This document shows, in pieces, positions 26,898 through 36,384 of a stretch of 64,000 nt of DNA. Positions within the stretch are counted from its first letter, which is position 1. Each line of letters opens with the position of its first letter. The position numbers and the translations under genes are program-made. Source of the DNA: Pseudomonadota bacterium (lineage in GTDB: Bacteria > Pseudomonadota > Alphaproteobacteria > Dongiales > Dongiaceae). The notes beneath the pieces are model-generated. The model saw only the letters and a list, made by a program, of their open reading frames with translations, was not told the origin of the DNA and ran no database searches. The stretch spans positions 62,001-126,000 of the forward strand of contig JAJYUT010000006.1 in NCBI GenBank assembly GCA_021792365.1, written 5' to 3'.

Positions 26898-28030
26898 CAG
26901 GGCGTCGCCAGGCCTTCTCGACGGCGGAGTTCCAGGCGCGGCTGGCGCGGGTCCGCGATGAGATGCAGCGCCAGCACATCGACGTACTGCTGGTGAGCGC
27001 GCCTGAGAACATCTGCTATCTGACCGGCTATCAGACGTCGGGATATTTCGCCTACCAGGCCTTGATCATAGCCGAGAACGGGCCGCCTCTGTTGCTGATC
27101 CGTCATCTGGAGCGCGGCAACGTCGCGGAATATTCGTGGCTCTCCGATGCCGTCACCTGGAAGGAAGGGGACGACGTCGTCGCGATCACGCTGGATCTCC
27201 TGCGCGCCGCGGGCGCGGGCAACAGATGCGTCGGCATCGAGAAGCGCGCCTGGTTCCTGACGGTCGCGGTGGCCGAGCCCCTGATCGCCGGTCTCTCATC
27301 CTCGCGGATCGTGGACGCCGATCGGCTGGTCGAGCGCGTTCGGCTAGTGAAATCCGCAGCGGAGATCGGATATGTGCGAAGGGCCGCCCGCATCGCGGAG
27401 CTGGAGCAGCGCGCCGCCTGGGCCGCGATCAGCGCGACCGCCTGCGAAGCCGATATCGCCGCTGCGATCTACGGCGCGGGCATCAACGCCGGCTGCGAGT
27501 ATACGGGGCTGCCGCACCACATCATGTCGGGATACCGATACGACGTCGGACACGCCAACTGGACCGGAAAGCAGGTCCGCCGCGGCGAGCTTGTCCTGCT
27601 CGAACTCTACGGATGTGTCGAGCGCTATCACGCGACGCAGATGCGGACGGTGTCGGTCGGACCGCCCAGCGACGCGACCAAGCGGGCATCCGAGGTCGTC
27701 ATTGCGGCGCAGGACGCCGCATTGGCGGCCATGCGCCCGGGCGCCACCGCCAGCGCCATCGACGCGCTTGTCCGCGAGCCGATCCGCCGCATTCGACCTG
27801 ACTACGTCAACCGCACCGGCTATTCGACCGGCATCGGCTTCCCGCCGCGCACCGGCGAATGGGATGCGGCTGATTTCAACGAGCAGGAGGATTGGGAGCT
27901 GAAGGAGAACATGGTCTTCCACATGCTCGCGCTGGCGCAGGGCTTCGGCATCAGCGAAACGGTGCTCGTGACCGCGACTGGCATCGAGCGTCTGACGGCG
28001 GCGAACCCACGCGAACTCGTGGTCAGGTAG
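26894..28030 (+). CDS. M24-family creatinase-like protein (metal ligands replaced), first copy
   Basis: A 378-residue pita-bread-fold protein with an N-terminal creatinase domain (NICYLTGYQTSGYF) and an M24 catalytic-type domain. The first two aspartate ligands of aminopeptidases are replaced (LVLLELYGCVERYHATQMRT), as in creatinase, which is metal-free. A hydrolase acting on a C-N bond of a guanidino, amidino or betaine-like compound is therefore more likely than a peptidase. Its ATG overlaps the racemase stop as ATGA. It converges with a second creatinase-like gene 38 bases away. Confidence 0.82.
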   Translation: MTGRRQAFSTAEFQARLARVRDEMQRQHIDVLLVSAPENICYLTGYQTSGYFAYQALIIAENGPPLLLIRHLERGNVAEYSWLSDAVTWKEGDDVVAITLDLLRAAGAGNRCVGIEKRAWFLTVAVAEPLIAGLSSSRIVDADRLVERVRLVKSAAEIGYVRRAARIAELEQRAAWAAISATACEADIAAAIYGAGINAGCEYTGLPHHIMSGYRYDVGHANWTGKQVRRGELVLLELYGCVERYHATQMRTVSVGPPSDATKRASEVVIAAQDAALAAMRPGATASAIDALVREPIRRIRPDYVNRTGYSTGIGFPPRTGEWDAADFNEQEDWELKENMVFHMLALAQGFGISETVLVTATGIERLTAANPRELVVR

Positions 28031-28044
28031 CGCCTCAATGCGCT
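28029..28044. terminator. Weak hairpin at the convergent gene ends
   Basis: AGCGC and GCGCT pair around a 6-base loop right at the stop of the first creatinase-like gene. The stem is only 5 bp with no T-run, so any role in termination between the convergent genes is weak. Confidence 0.2.
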
Positions 28045-28068
28045 CAGATCGAGCCACGGCGCCGGATG

Positions 28069-29226
28069 CTAGATAACCGTCAGATCCTTCGGATAGGGCG
28101 TCAGATATTCGAAGCCGTCGGCCGTGACGACAATGGAATCCCCGACCCGTGCGCCGAACTCGCCCGCGACGGTGAGGCCGCCGTCAACGGCGAACGTCAT
28201 GCCTGGCTGGAGCTTTGTCTTGTCGCCAGCCTTGAGCTCGGGTGCTTCCAGGATGGAGGCGCCGGTGCCGCGGCCGGTGCGATAGGTCGGTGGAAATCCC
28301 GCTCTGAGGTAGACCTCGTTGGCCGCGAAATGAACGTCTTCCGCGATCGCGCCTGGCCGGATCGCGTTCAGCGCCGCGGCCTGCGCGTTGATGGTGACCT
28401 CATAGAGACGCGCCCGCTCGCTGGTGACGGTGCCGAGAAAGAACTCGCGGTCGAAACCAAGCCAATAGCCCCTGAACGTGGCGATGCCGCAGAAGCAAAG
28501 ATAGATCGGATCTCCGTAGAGAATGCGCCGCACCGTGGGGCGGCGGTGCACCATGCAGGTATCATGTCCGGATTGCAGGATCTGGAGGTTGTGGATCATT
28601 GGTGACGCGAACGGGTCCGGCGCGCCCGTGTCGAGGATCTTCGCCGCTTTCTCGGTGCCGGCTACCACGGCAGCCAGCGACACTTGATACTCCGGCACGC
28701 CCACCCGGATCACGCCGCGCGCGGCCTCGACCATGGCCACCGCCACCTGGCCGGCCTGACGCATCACCGCGATCTCCTCGGGCGTCTTGACCACGCGCAT
28801 CGCGCCGGCGAGTGGACCGACATCGACGAGCGCGAGCTCGGGATGGGCGCGCCGGAGAAAATCGCCGACCAGCCCTGGAATGCGGGCCGCTTCCACGCCG
28901 ATGCGGCGAATCGGATGCGCCTTCAGAATCCTGGAGAGGGGGGTCATCCACTCCCCATCGATCCCGTCGACCCAGCCCTCGATCGATGCGACCGAGGTCA
29001 TGGTCCGGCACATTTCGAGTTCCATGGATGGCGTGATGATCGCCGGTTCGCCGACAGCCGGAACCCACAGGAAGTTGGGCCGACCGCAGGATACGAGGCT
29101 GGCATATCCCCAGTAGCCCGTGAGCCAGTAAAGCGAGTCGGGATCGGTGAAGAGGGCACCATCGATGCCGCTATCTTTGAGACGGAGCTGGAGCTCGGAG
29201 AGCCGGGCATCGTAGGGGGCATCCAT
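28069..29226 (-). CDS. M24-family creatinase-like protein, second copy
   Basis: A 385-residue protein of the same two-domain layout (SLYWLTGYWGYASLVS at the N-terminus). The stretch IYLCFCGIATFRGYWLGFDRE, where M24 aminopeptidases keep two metal-binding aspartates, again lacks the pattern. It is only distantly related to the neighbouring copy, so this is not a recent tandem duplicate. It begins 27 bases downstream of the permease genes and is probably the last gene of the importer operon. It is likely a hydrolase for the imported substrate or its product. Confidence 0.82.
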   Translation of the reverse strand: MDAPYDARLSELQLRLKDSGIDGALFTDPDSLYWLTGYWGYASLVSCGRPNFLWVPAVGEPAIITPSMELEMCRTMTSVASIEGWVDGIDGEWMTPLSRILKAHPIRRIGVEAARIPGLVGDFLRRAHPELALVDVGPLAGAMRVVKTPEEIAVMRQAGQVAVAMVEAARGVIRVGVPEYQVSLAAVVAGTEKAAKILDTGAPDPFASPMIHNLQILQSGHDTCMVHRRPTVRRILYGDPIYLCFCGIATFRGYWLGFDREFFLGTVTSERARLYEVTINAQAAALNAIRPGAIAEDVHFAANEVYLRAGFPPTYRTGRGTGASILEAPELKAGDKTKLQPGMTFAVDGGLTVAGEFGARVGDSIVVTADGFEYLTPYPKDLTVI

Positions 29227-29253
29227 GGGAACCTCGGGTTTTGATGAGGGCGG

Positions 29254-30108
29254 CTAAGGGCGATCGGCGGAGACCGGAGGGGACAGGCGCAATCGCTCGC
29301 TGCGGCGACGTAGCCAGTCCAGGGTGAGCATCAGCGCAATGGAGAGCGCGATCAGCAGCGTTGCGGCAGCGATGATCGTCGGGCTGAGATTGTCGCGCAC
29401 GCCGCTCCACATGCGCCGGGGGATCGTGTGCTGTTCGGGCCCCGCCAGGAAGAGGGCGATGACCACCTCGTCCCATGAGGTCGCGAAGGCGAAGATCGCT
29501 CCCGACACCACCCCGGGCAGGATGAGTGGCAGCATGATCACGCGGAACACCCGGGCCGGACTGGCGCCCAGGATCGCGCCCGCCTTCAGAAGAGTTTCGT
29601 CGAAGGACGCCAGCGTCGCCGCGACGGTGAGAAAGACGAACGGCGCTCCGAGCGCGGCATGGGCGAGGATGAGTCCGGTATAGGTGCCGACAAGACCGAG
29701 CCGCGCATAGAAATAGTACGTGCCGATGGCCGTGACCACGATCGGAACGACGATCGGGGAGATCATCAAGGCCGTCACGGCGTTGGCGAGCGGGCGCGGG
29801 CTGCGCCAGACGCCGATCGCCGCGAGTGTACCAAGACAGGTTGCAAGGAGAGTCGCGCTGAGGCCGATGATGAGGCTGTTGACGACGGCTCTCTGCCAGA
29901 GGAGCGCCTGGGGATCGTCCCCAACCATCGCCGCGTACCAGCGCAGCGACCAGTGCTCGATGGGATAGGAAAAGAACGGGTCGGCGCTGAAGGATAGCGG
30001 CACGATGACGAGGATCGGCGCGATCAGAAATGCGAATACCAACGCGCTGAGCGCAATGGCGCCGATCCGCCAGGCCCGCGGAGTGACGGAGAGCGCCGGC
30101 ATGATCAC
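29254..30108 (-). CDS. ABC importer permease, PotC-like (system 2)
   Basis: A 284-residue inner-membrane permease with about six helices and an EAA loop (AILGASPARVFRVIMLPLILPG, residues about 180-200). Its ATG overlaps the stop of the partner permease by 4 bases. It completes an importer with the genes at 30105, 31413 and 32537. Confidence 0.92.
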   Translation of the reverse strand: MIMPALSVTPRAWRIGAIALSALVFAFLIAPILVIVPLSFSADPFFSYPIEHWSLRWYAAMVGDDPQALLWQRAVVNSLIIGLSATLLATCLGTLAAIGVWRSPRPLANAVTALMISPIVVPIVVTAIGTYYFYARLGLVGTYTGLILAHAALGAPFVFLTVAATLASFDETLLKAGAILGASPARVFRVIMLPLILPGVVSGAIFAFATSWDEVVIALFLAGPEQHTIPRRMWSGVRDNLSPTIIAAATLLIALSIALMLTLDWLRRRSERLRLSPPVSADRP

Positions 30109-31349
30109 GCGCGCAGCCTCAGGGCCTGAGATCCGATGCGCGCAAAGATCACCAGCGCCACTGCGACGCAGGCCATCAAGGCGAGGCTGAGCGCCGCCGC
30201 CATGCCCCAGTTGAGGGTCGCACTGGCGTTCTCGGCGATGAAATAGCTCAGCATCTGATCGCCCGGACCACCGACCAGGGCCGGCGTGATGTAGTAGCCG
30301 AGCGACATGATGAACACGAGCAAGGCGCCGGCGCCGAGCCCAGGCAGCGTCTGCGGCAGATAGATCCGGGAAAAGGCGCGGACCGGACCGGCCCCAAGGG
30401 AATAGGCCGCGCGCATCAGAACAGGCGGAATGCCCTTCATCACGCTGAAGAGCGGCAAAATCATGAAGGGCAGGAGAATATGGGTCATGGCGACGTAAAG
30501 GCCGAGGCGGTTGCGGATGAGCTGCTGCGGCTCATCGAACAACCCAGCCCACACGAGGACATGGTTGACGAGGCCCTCATTCTGCAGCAGCACCAGCCAG
30601 GCGGTCGTCCGGACCAGCAGCGACGTCCAGAACGGCAGCAGCAGCAGCAGGAGGAGCAAGTTGCTGTATTTCGTGGAGGCGGTTGCGAGCAGGAAGGCGA
30701 CCGGATAGCCGAGCACGGTACAGAGGACGGTCACCACCAAGCTGATCCAGAGCGTGCGCAGGAGCAGCGTCGGATAGATGCGCCGGTTGGGGTCGGGCTG
30801 GACGAGGGCGCCATCGGAGCCGGGCTGAAGACCGGCGGCGGCAAGAAAGTAGCGCGCCGTGAACCGCGGCGCGGCAGTCTTGATCGCGCGCCAATAGAGC
30901 GGGTCCTGCCAGCGCGCATCGGCCTCGGAGAGGCGCTGCAGAAGGTCGGGCGCTTCCGGATCCGGCAAGTCGCGCGCGGTCTGAAGCAGCAGCCCGCGGA
31001 ACCCGGGTACCTCGAAGTTGAGCCGCCTTGCGGCAACGCCAATGTTTCCTGTCTCCCTCGCGGCCGCCACGTCCTGTGCAAAAATCCGGACGAGATTTTC
31101 CGGCGGCAGGCCGACACCATCCCAAGCCTGGAAGGCGGCGGCCGTGTGCGGCAACGTGTCGGCGAGCTCCGGATCCTCGATGCTGCGGAACAGCATGGCC
31201 GCGATCGGCACGGCAAATGTTATCAGAAGGAACAGCAGGCATGGGCCGATCAGCATCAGGGCGTGAACACTCTGCCGGTTGACGCGGAGCCGCGCGCGAG
31301 CCGTTGGTTCGAGCCCAATCCTCATGAGATCGTGCGTGCGGCTTGTCAC
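30105..31349 (-). CDS. ABC importer permease, PotB-like (system 2), with large periplasmic insert
   Basis: A 414-residue permease, about 110-120 residues longer than the usual PotB. The extra length lies between the first helix (about residues 30-55) and the rest, around residues 60-180, and is hydrophilic, so it should form a periplasmic domain near the binding protein. The EAA loop (AYSLGAGPVRAFSRIYLPQTLPG) is intact. PotB-like proteins with such inserts occur in the putrescine/opine group. It is translationally coupled to the next permease. Confidence 0.9.
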   Translation of the reverse strand: MTSRTHDLMRIGLEPTARARLRVNRQSVHALMLIGPCLLFLLITFAVPIAAMLFRSIEDPELADTLPHTAAAFQAWDGVGLPPENLVRIFAQDVAAARETGNIGVAARRLNFEVPGFRGLLLQTARDLPDPEAPDLLQRLSEADARWQDPLYWRAIKTAAPRFTARYFLAAAGLQPGSDGALVQPDPNRRIYPTLLLRTLWISLVVTVLCTVLGYPVAFLLATASTKYSNLLLLLLLLPFWTSLLVRTTAWLVLLQNEGLVNHVLVWAGLFDEPQQLIRNRLGLYVAMTHILLPFMILPLFSVMKGIPPVLMRAAYSLGAGPVRAFSRIYLPQTLPGLGAGALLVFIMSLGYYITPALVGGPGDQMLSYFIAENASATLNWGMAAALSLALMACVAVALVIFARIGSQALRLRA

Positions 31350-31412
31350 GGCTCTTGCTCCAGGGCGCCCGCCGGCGCAGGCTCATTGCCCACGCCGGGC
31401 TGGACGCAAGCC

Positions 31413-32471
31413 TTACTGAGATAACCAGAGATTGAAGCGTTCCATCAGCGATTCGTGGTTGTCAGCCCAGAATTGCGTATCGCTCTTGAACCAGTTGCGG
31501 GTGTTGTCCGGCGCCGTCGGCAGGTTTGGAAGAATGCTGGGCGCGACGTATGCGAGGGCGTCCTTCCGCAGCGGTCCATAGGCGATGTAGGCCGTCTGCT
31601 GCGCCATGCGCTCGGGCTCGGATGCGAACGCGATGAACTTGTAGGCGAGATCGAGATTCGGAAGGCCCTTTGGGATCACCCAGTAGTCGAAATCGACCCC
31701 TTGCCCGTTCCAGACCATCTTGAAATTCTTCTTGTCCTCCGTGATCGCGGTATAGAGCCGGCCGTTGTAGCCGGTCGTCATCACGACCTCCTTGTTGGCG
31801 AGGAGCTTGGGCGCTTCGGCCCCGGCCTCCCACCAGACCACCTGAGGTTTAATCTGGTCGAGCTTCGCAAAGGCGCGGTCGACCCCATCATCGGTCCGCA
31901 GAATTCGATAGAGGTCGGCTGACGGCACGCCGTCCGCCAGCAAGGCAAATTCGAGGTTCCAGCGTGGATCCTTTGCGAGTCCGCGCTTCCCGGGAAACTT
32001 CTTTATATCCCAGAAATCGGCCCAGCTTTGCGGCCCATCGGCCTTGATCGCATCTGCATCATAGGCGAAGAGCGTCGACCAGCTGATGCTGCCGACGCCG
32101 CATTCGGTGGCGGCACCGGGCAGAAATTCATCGGGCGTGAAGCCGAGTTTCGAATAGTCGATGTGCTCCCACAGTCCCGCATCGCATCCGGACACGAGAT
32201 GGGCGGATTCAGCGTCGAACACGTCGCCCTGGTAGCTGCGGGTATCGACCATGGTCCGAATCTTCCCCATGTCGCCCTGCCACTCGTCCTCCAGCACGGT
32301 GATGCCGGTCGCCTTGCTGAAGGGTTCGTAGAAGGCGCGGCGCTGGCTCTCGCTGTACGACCCGCCCCACGACACGACCGTGACCTGATCGGCCACAGCC
32401 ACCGGCGCAGCACTCAGCAGCGAGAGCGACAGCGTGATCGCCGCTGGTAAGCCTGATCTCGCACGACGCAT
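31413..32471 (-). CDS. Periplasmic substrate-binding protein (system 2)
   Basis: A 352-residue solute-binding protein with a Sec signal peptide (MRRARSGLPAAITLSLSLL, cut likely after AVA, before DQVTVV). The WGGSYSESQRRAFYEPFSKATGI start is typical of the PotD/PotF cluster. The start at 32471 is fixed by an almost perfect GGAGGTGATC ribosome binding site; a longer frame extends to 32882 without support. It lies downstream of the ATPase and upstream of both permeases. Confidence 0.92.
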   Translation of the reverse strand: MRRARSGLPAAITLSLSLLSAAPVAVADQVTVVSWGGSYSESQRRAFYEPFSKATGITVLEDEWQGDMGKIRTMVDTRSYQGDVFDAESAHLVSGCDAGLWEHIDYSKLGFTPDEFLPGAATECGVGSISWSTLFAYDADAIKADGPQSWADFWDIKKFPGKRGLAKDPRWNLEFALLADGVPSADLYRILRTDDGVDRAFAKLDQIKPQVVWWEAGAEAPKLLANKEVVMTTGYNGRLYTAITEDKKNFKMVWNGQGVDFDYWVIPKGLPNLDLAYKFIAFASEPERMAQQTAYIAYGPLRKDALAYVAPSILPNLPTAPDNTRNWFKSDTQFWADNHESLMERFNLWLSQ

Positions 32472-32536
32472 GATCACCTCCCTTTGTTGGATGTGGCGGT
32501 TTGCCGCCTGGCCCCTGCGCCAGCCGGCGCCCGCTT

Positions 32537-33730
32537 CTAAACAGCTTTGTTGGCGCCGCTGCTGGCAGGCAGCGCACGACAGTCGTCCGGTTGCCAGCGC
32601 ACGAAGGACCAATCGCCTGCATGCAATGCCGGCATGGGCGAATCGCGATGAAGCTTGACGAGAAAATCGTCGTTGCCACAGACCCGCAGGCGAAGGCGGA
32701 CATGATCCCCGAGATAGATTCGCTCCAGGACCTCGGCCCTGAACTGGTTGGGTCCGTCGTGCCGCATGGCCGAGAGTTGAATGGATTCGGGACGCACGCA
32801 GACGACCGTTGGATCGCCAGCCCGCAAGCCGATAGCTGGAGGTGCCAAAACGATATCGCCGGTTTCGAGGGTAACCCGGCATGAGGATTGCGCGTTTTCG
32901 ACCACCGTACCACCCAGGCAGTTCGTTTCGCCCAGAAACTGAGCCACGAACACGCTTTCGGGCGCTTCATAGAGCTGTGCCGGCGACGCCAGCTGCCGGA
33001 TTCGGCCCTGGTCGAAGACTGCGATCCGGTCCGATATCGTCAAGGCCTCGGTCTGGTCGTGCGTGACGTAGACGAATGTCACGCCGAGCCGCGCGTGGAT
33101 GCGCTTCAGTTCCAGCTGCATCTGTTCGCGCAGCTGCTTGTCGAGCGCGCCGAGCGGCTCGTCCATGAGCACGAGCGAGGGTTGGTAGATCAGGGCTCTT
33201 GCGACCGCGACCCGCTGCTGCTGACCGCCCGACAGCTGCGCCGGGCGCCGCTCGCCCATGCCGCTGAGCTGCACCAGGTCCAGGGCCTGGCGCACGCGCT
33301 CGCGGATGTCGTTCCTGGGCATGCGTCTGGCGAGGAGCGGAAAGCCGAGGTTCTCGGCAATCGTGAGGTGGGGAAAGAGCGCATAGTTCTGGAAAACCAT
33401 GCCGATGTTGCGCCGATAAGGCGGAACGCCCCGCATCGAATGCCCGTCGATGAGAATGTCCCCGCTCGAGACGCCTTCAAAGCCGGCCAGCATCATCAGG
33501 GATGTCGTCTTGCCGGATCCCGACGGCCCCAGCATCGTCAGGAACTCGCCGCGCCCGATCTCGAGGTTCAAATCATCGACCACGCGCGTCGATCCGTCGA
33601 AGCTCTTGCTGACCCCGACGAAGCGCACGATGCAATCGGTTTGGCTGGCGGCGCGGCCGCGTTGGAAGGCCGCGGCTGAGGTACCGCCTGCGGTGACACT
33701 CTGCACGCCGGATTGGCGATCGTTGGCCAT
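32537..33730 (-). CDS. ABC importer ATPase, PotA-type (system 2)
   Basis: A 397-residue ATPase with Walker A (GPSGSGKTT), LSGGQQQR signature, Walker B (LVLMDEP) and a C-terminal TOBE-like domain. I chose the ATG at 33730, preceded by a purine-rich AGGGTGGTGG; ATGs at 33796 and further upstream give long tails with no ATPase similarity. The first GTATACAGGTA box lies about 100 bases upstream. It is the first gene of the importer operon that ends with the second creatinase-like gene. Confidence 0.88.
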   Translation of the reverse strand: MANDRQSGVQSVTAGGTSAAAFQRGRAASQTDCIVRFVGVSKSFDGSTRVVDDLNLEIGRGEFLTMLGPSGSGKTTSLMMLAGFEGVSSGDILIDGHSMRGVPPYRRNIGMVFQNYALFPHLTIAENLGFPLLARRMPRNDIRERVRQALDLVQLSGMGERRPAQLSGGQQQRVAVARALIYQPSLVLMDEPLGALDKQLREQMQLELKRIHARLGVTFVYVTHDQTEALTISDRIAVFDQGRIRQLASPAQLYEAPESVFVAQFLGETNCLGGTVVENAQSSCRVTLETGDIVLAPPAIGLRAGDPTVVCVRPESIQLSAMRHDGPNQFRAEVLERIYLGDHVRLRLRVCGNDDFLVKLHRDSPMPALHAGDWSFVRWQPDDCRALPASSGANKAV

Positions 33731-33828
33731 GCGGGCCACCACCCTGTCGCGGACCCCGATTTCGGCGTCTTCCAACGGCTCGCTGCTTGCCTGCATGACG
33801 CTGCCAACCGCTCCCTGTGAGTGGTCCG

Positions 33829-33839
33829 GTATACAGGTA
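33829..33839. promoter_or_regulatory. GTATACAGGTA box, left copy
   Basis: An exact 11-mer also present at 34080-34090, in the 394-base region between the divergent ATPase and GntR genes. It contains the palindrome GTATAC. It probably binds the adjacent GntR protein and controls the importer operon. Confidence 0.55.
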
Positions 33840-34079
33840 TCGAAATGGTCCGTCAAGTTATGTATCAGTTGATCGACGGTTTCGTGACGACTTTGTAACG
33901 TCCGCTGCCAGTGACGTCGCAATCGATCAGTCTTCTCTCCTATCGCGCACGCCATACAACCACGAGAGTTCGCCATTTCCAAAAATTAAGCGGAACATAT
34001 TCCAGATGATATCTGCCTGCGCGGGCGACTGCCACACGGGCGGGTCACCGACAGGAAACTTGCAATTGGTTTTGGAGAA

Positions 34080-34090
34080 GTATACAGGTA
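34080..34090. promoter_or_regulatory. GTATACAGGTA box, right copy
   Basis: The second exact copy of the 11-mer, 35 bases before the gntR start. With the left copy it brackets the divergent promoter region, consistent with autoregulation and control of the importer operon by one regulator. Confidence 0.55.
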
Positions 34091-34124
34091 GTTCCGACGG
34101 GCGACGTCGCAATCACAGGAACCC

Positions 34125-34856
34125 ATGACGACAGGAATCGCAGTCGGGCAAGTCCCCGCAGAGAGTGAGCCTCTGGCGTCGCGTCCACGGCCGGGCTCCG
34201 AACGGCTGGCGAGCGGCGTTTATGAGGAGATCCGCAATCGGATCTGCATACTGCGATATCCGCCCGGCCACCTCATTCACGAAAACAGACTGGCACAGGA
34301 GTTCGGCATCAGCCGCACGCCGGTGCGCCAGGTGCTGCAAAAACTCCAGATCGAAGGGTTCGTGGAAACACGCAGCGGGGTCGGCACGATTGTCACGGGC
34401 GTCGACGTTGCCGCGTCTCGGGATGTCTACGCGCTGCGCCTGAAGCTGGCGGAGCTGATTGGCGATCTCTCGCCGAACACGCCGACACCGGCACATGCGC
34501 AGGCCATGCGAACGCTTCTGGATCGCGCGCACCGCCTCAAGGAGACGCGCGACACGGAGGAGTTCTGGCAGATCAACCATGCCCGGCAGGGTCTTGTCTC
34601 GTCGTTGATCGGCAACTCGGCGCTACGGGACCTCTATGATTCCTATTACTATCGGACAGCCCGGGTCTGGTACAATGTGCTTGCGCAAGCCTGGGACGAG
34701 CAGATCGACGCGCTCTGCGCAGAGCTCCAGGACCTCATCCGCGCCATCGTTTCAGGGGACCCGAAAGCGGTCGCCTATGTGGAGCGCAACCATCTCAGTT
34801 ACTACATGACGCTGCTCGGGCGGCTCGCACCACGCGCGGTCGCGGCGCGGCTCTGA
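34125..34856 (+). CDS. GntR-family transcriptional regulator (system 2)
   Basis: A 243-residue GntR regulator with an N-terminal winged helix (about 30-90: ASGVYEEIRNRI, RLAQEFGISRTPVRQVLQKLQIEGFV) and a helical C-terminal FCD-like ligand domain with a candidate metal histidine (NHLSYY). An AGGA site precedes the ATG. It is divergent from the importer operon and upstream of the DadA-like oxidase, so it is the likely regulator of Region 3. Confidence 0.87.
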   Translation: MTTGIAVGQVPAESEPLASRPRPGSERLASGVYEEIRNRICILRYPPGHLIHENRLAQEFGISRTPVRQVLQKLQIEGFVETRSGVGTIVTGVDVAASRDVYALRLKLAELIGDLSPNTPTPAHAQAMRTLLDRAHRLKETRDTEEFWQINHARQGLVSSLIGNSALRDLYDSYYYRTARVWYNVLAQAWDEQIDALCAELQDLIRAIVSGDPKAVAYVERNHLSYYMTLLGRLAPRAVAARL

Positions 34857-34987
34857 AGCCAGGAGAGGAGTCGGCAGTGGGCACGGAGAGTTCCGAGCGA
34901 CCTCGGTGCGGAAACGATTGATCCTGAGCTGCTGCAGGCACCGGTAGAGAACTTGAACCGCGGTGAATCGTCGGAGAGTTGACAGGG

Positions 34988-36343
34988 ATGACGACGGACG
35001 CGAGCGTAATTCTCCATAGCGGCCCGCCGATCGACGCGACGGACGCGGACCGCCGGCCGCCTGCCACCACCGAGGTCGTCGTGATCGGCGGCGGCATTGT
35101 GGGCGTGAGCACCGCCCTCGCCCTCACCCGCCGGGGTGTGCCCGTGACGCTCTGCGAGAAGGGAGCGCTGGCGGCGGAACAGTCCAGCCGCAATTGGGGA
35201 TGGGTGCGCAACATGGGGCGTGATCCGCGCGAATTGCCCCTCATGATCGAAGCCATGCGGATCTGGGCGGATATCGAAGAGCGCCTTGGCGGCACCGGTT
35301 TTCGTCGTTCGGGAATCTTATACTTGTGCCGTGACGAGAGCGAGATGGCGGCCCGCGCGCGCTGGTTGCCCTATGCCAGGGAGTTCCAGCTGGATACGCG
35401 CCTGATCGGTCCCGATGAGGTGGCCCGGGTGCTTCCCGGATCCACCCGGCGGTGGGAAGGTGCCCTCTACACGCCCAGCGACGCACGCGCGGAACCACAG
35501 AAAGCGGTTTCGGTCCTTGCGCGCGCCGCGCGCCAGCTGGGTGCGGCCATTGTCGTGAACTGCGCCGCACGCGCCATCGAGACGACTGGAGGCAGGGTCT
35601 CGAGCGTCCTCACAGAAAAAGGGCCGATCGCCTGCCAAGCGGTTGTGCTCGCGGGCGGCGCCTGGTCGAGGCTGTTCTGCCGCAGCCTCGGCCTGACCTT
35701 GCCACAACTCAAGGTGCTGGCCTCGGTGATGCGGGTCGACGGCGTCGAGAATGGTCCCGAGAGTGCCGCCTGGGGCCCCGGCTTTGCGTTTCGCAAGCGG
35801 CTCGATGGCGGCTATACCGTCGCGAATGGCGCGCCCAACATCGCGGACATCGTGCCTGACAGTTTCCGTTTCCTGCGCGCGTTCTTTCCGCTGCTGCGGA
35901 TCGAGCACCGTGGGATTCGCTTGCGTCTCGGACGACGGTTTGTAGAGGAGGCCTTCTGGCCCTCGCGCTGGGATGCAGGTCGCCGAACGCCGTTCGAAGC
36001 CGTTCGGGTTCTTGATCCGAAGCCGGTGGTGCAACTGCTTGAGTCTGCCCTTTGCCGTCTCGGTGCGCTGTTTCCGGCCTTCAGGAGCGCGATCGTCCGG
36101 CAGCGCTGGGCAGGTTTGATCGATGCCATGCCGGATGCCCTTCCCGTCATTTCCGGCGTCGAGGATCTGCCAGGCTTTTTCATAGCAACCGGGTTTTCCG
36201 GGCATGGATTTGGGATCGGGCCGGCGGCGGGCCAGCTGATGGCCGACCTGGTGACCAATGCGCGACCGCTCGTGGATCCGACGCCTTTCCGGTTCAGTCG
36301 CTTCAGCGACGGAACGGCGGTCACGCCGATGACAGGTCTCTGA
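34988..36343 (+). CDS. DadA-like FAD-dependent amine/amino-acid oxidoreductase
   Basis: A 451-residue DAO-family flavoprotein. The FAD-binding GXGXXG motif is VVVIGGGIVGVSTALALTRRG near residue 31 and a C-terminal GFSGHGFGIGPAAGQLMADL closes the FAD site. It oxidises a secondary amine or D-amino acid. The ATG at 34988 follows GACAGGG; a TTG nine bases upstream is possible. Lying 131 bases after the GntR gene and in a region with a racemase, it may oxidise the D-form made by that racemase or an N-methylated amine. Confidence 0.85.
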   Translation: MTTDASVILHSGPPIDATDADRRPPATTEVVVIGGGIVGVSTALALTRRGVPVTLCEKGALAAEQSSRNWGWVRNMGRDPRELPLMIEAMRIWADIEERLGGTGFRRSGILYLCRDESEMAARARWLPYAREFQLDTRLIGPDEVARVLPGSTRRWEGALYTPSDARAEPQKAVSVLARAARQLGAAIVVNCAARAIETTGGRVSSVLTEKGPIACQAVVLAGGAWSRLFCRSLGLTLPQLKVLASVMRVDGVENGPESAAWGPGFAFRKRLDGGYTVANGAPNIADIVPDSFRFLRAFFPLLRIEHRGIRLRLGRRFVEEAFWPSRWDAGRRTPFEAVRVLDPKPVVQLLESALCRLGALFPAFRSAIVRQRWAGLIDAMPDALPVISGVEDLPGFFIATGFSGHGFGIGPAAGQLMADLVTNARPLVDPTPFRFSRFSDGTAVTPMTGL

Positions 36344-36384
36344 TGACGTGGATAAGACAAGGTCTCGCGCCAGGCCTGCTCCGT

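Noticed and set aside
32472-32882. N-terminal extension of the system 2 binding protein
   Set aside because: It would remove the signal peptide from the start; a strong GGAGGTGATC site marks the ATG at 32471.
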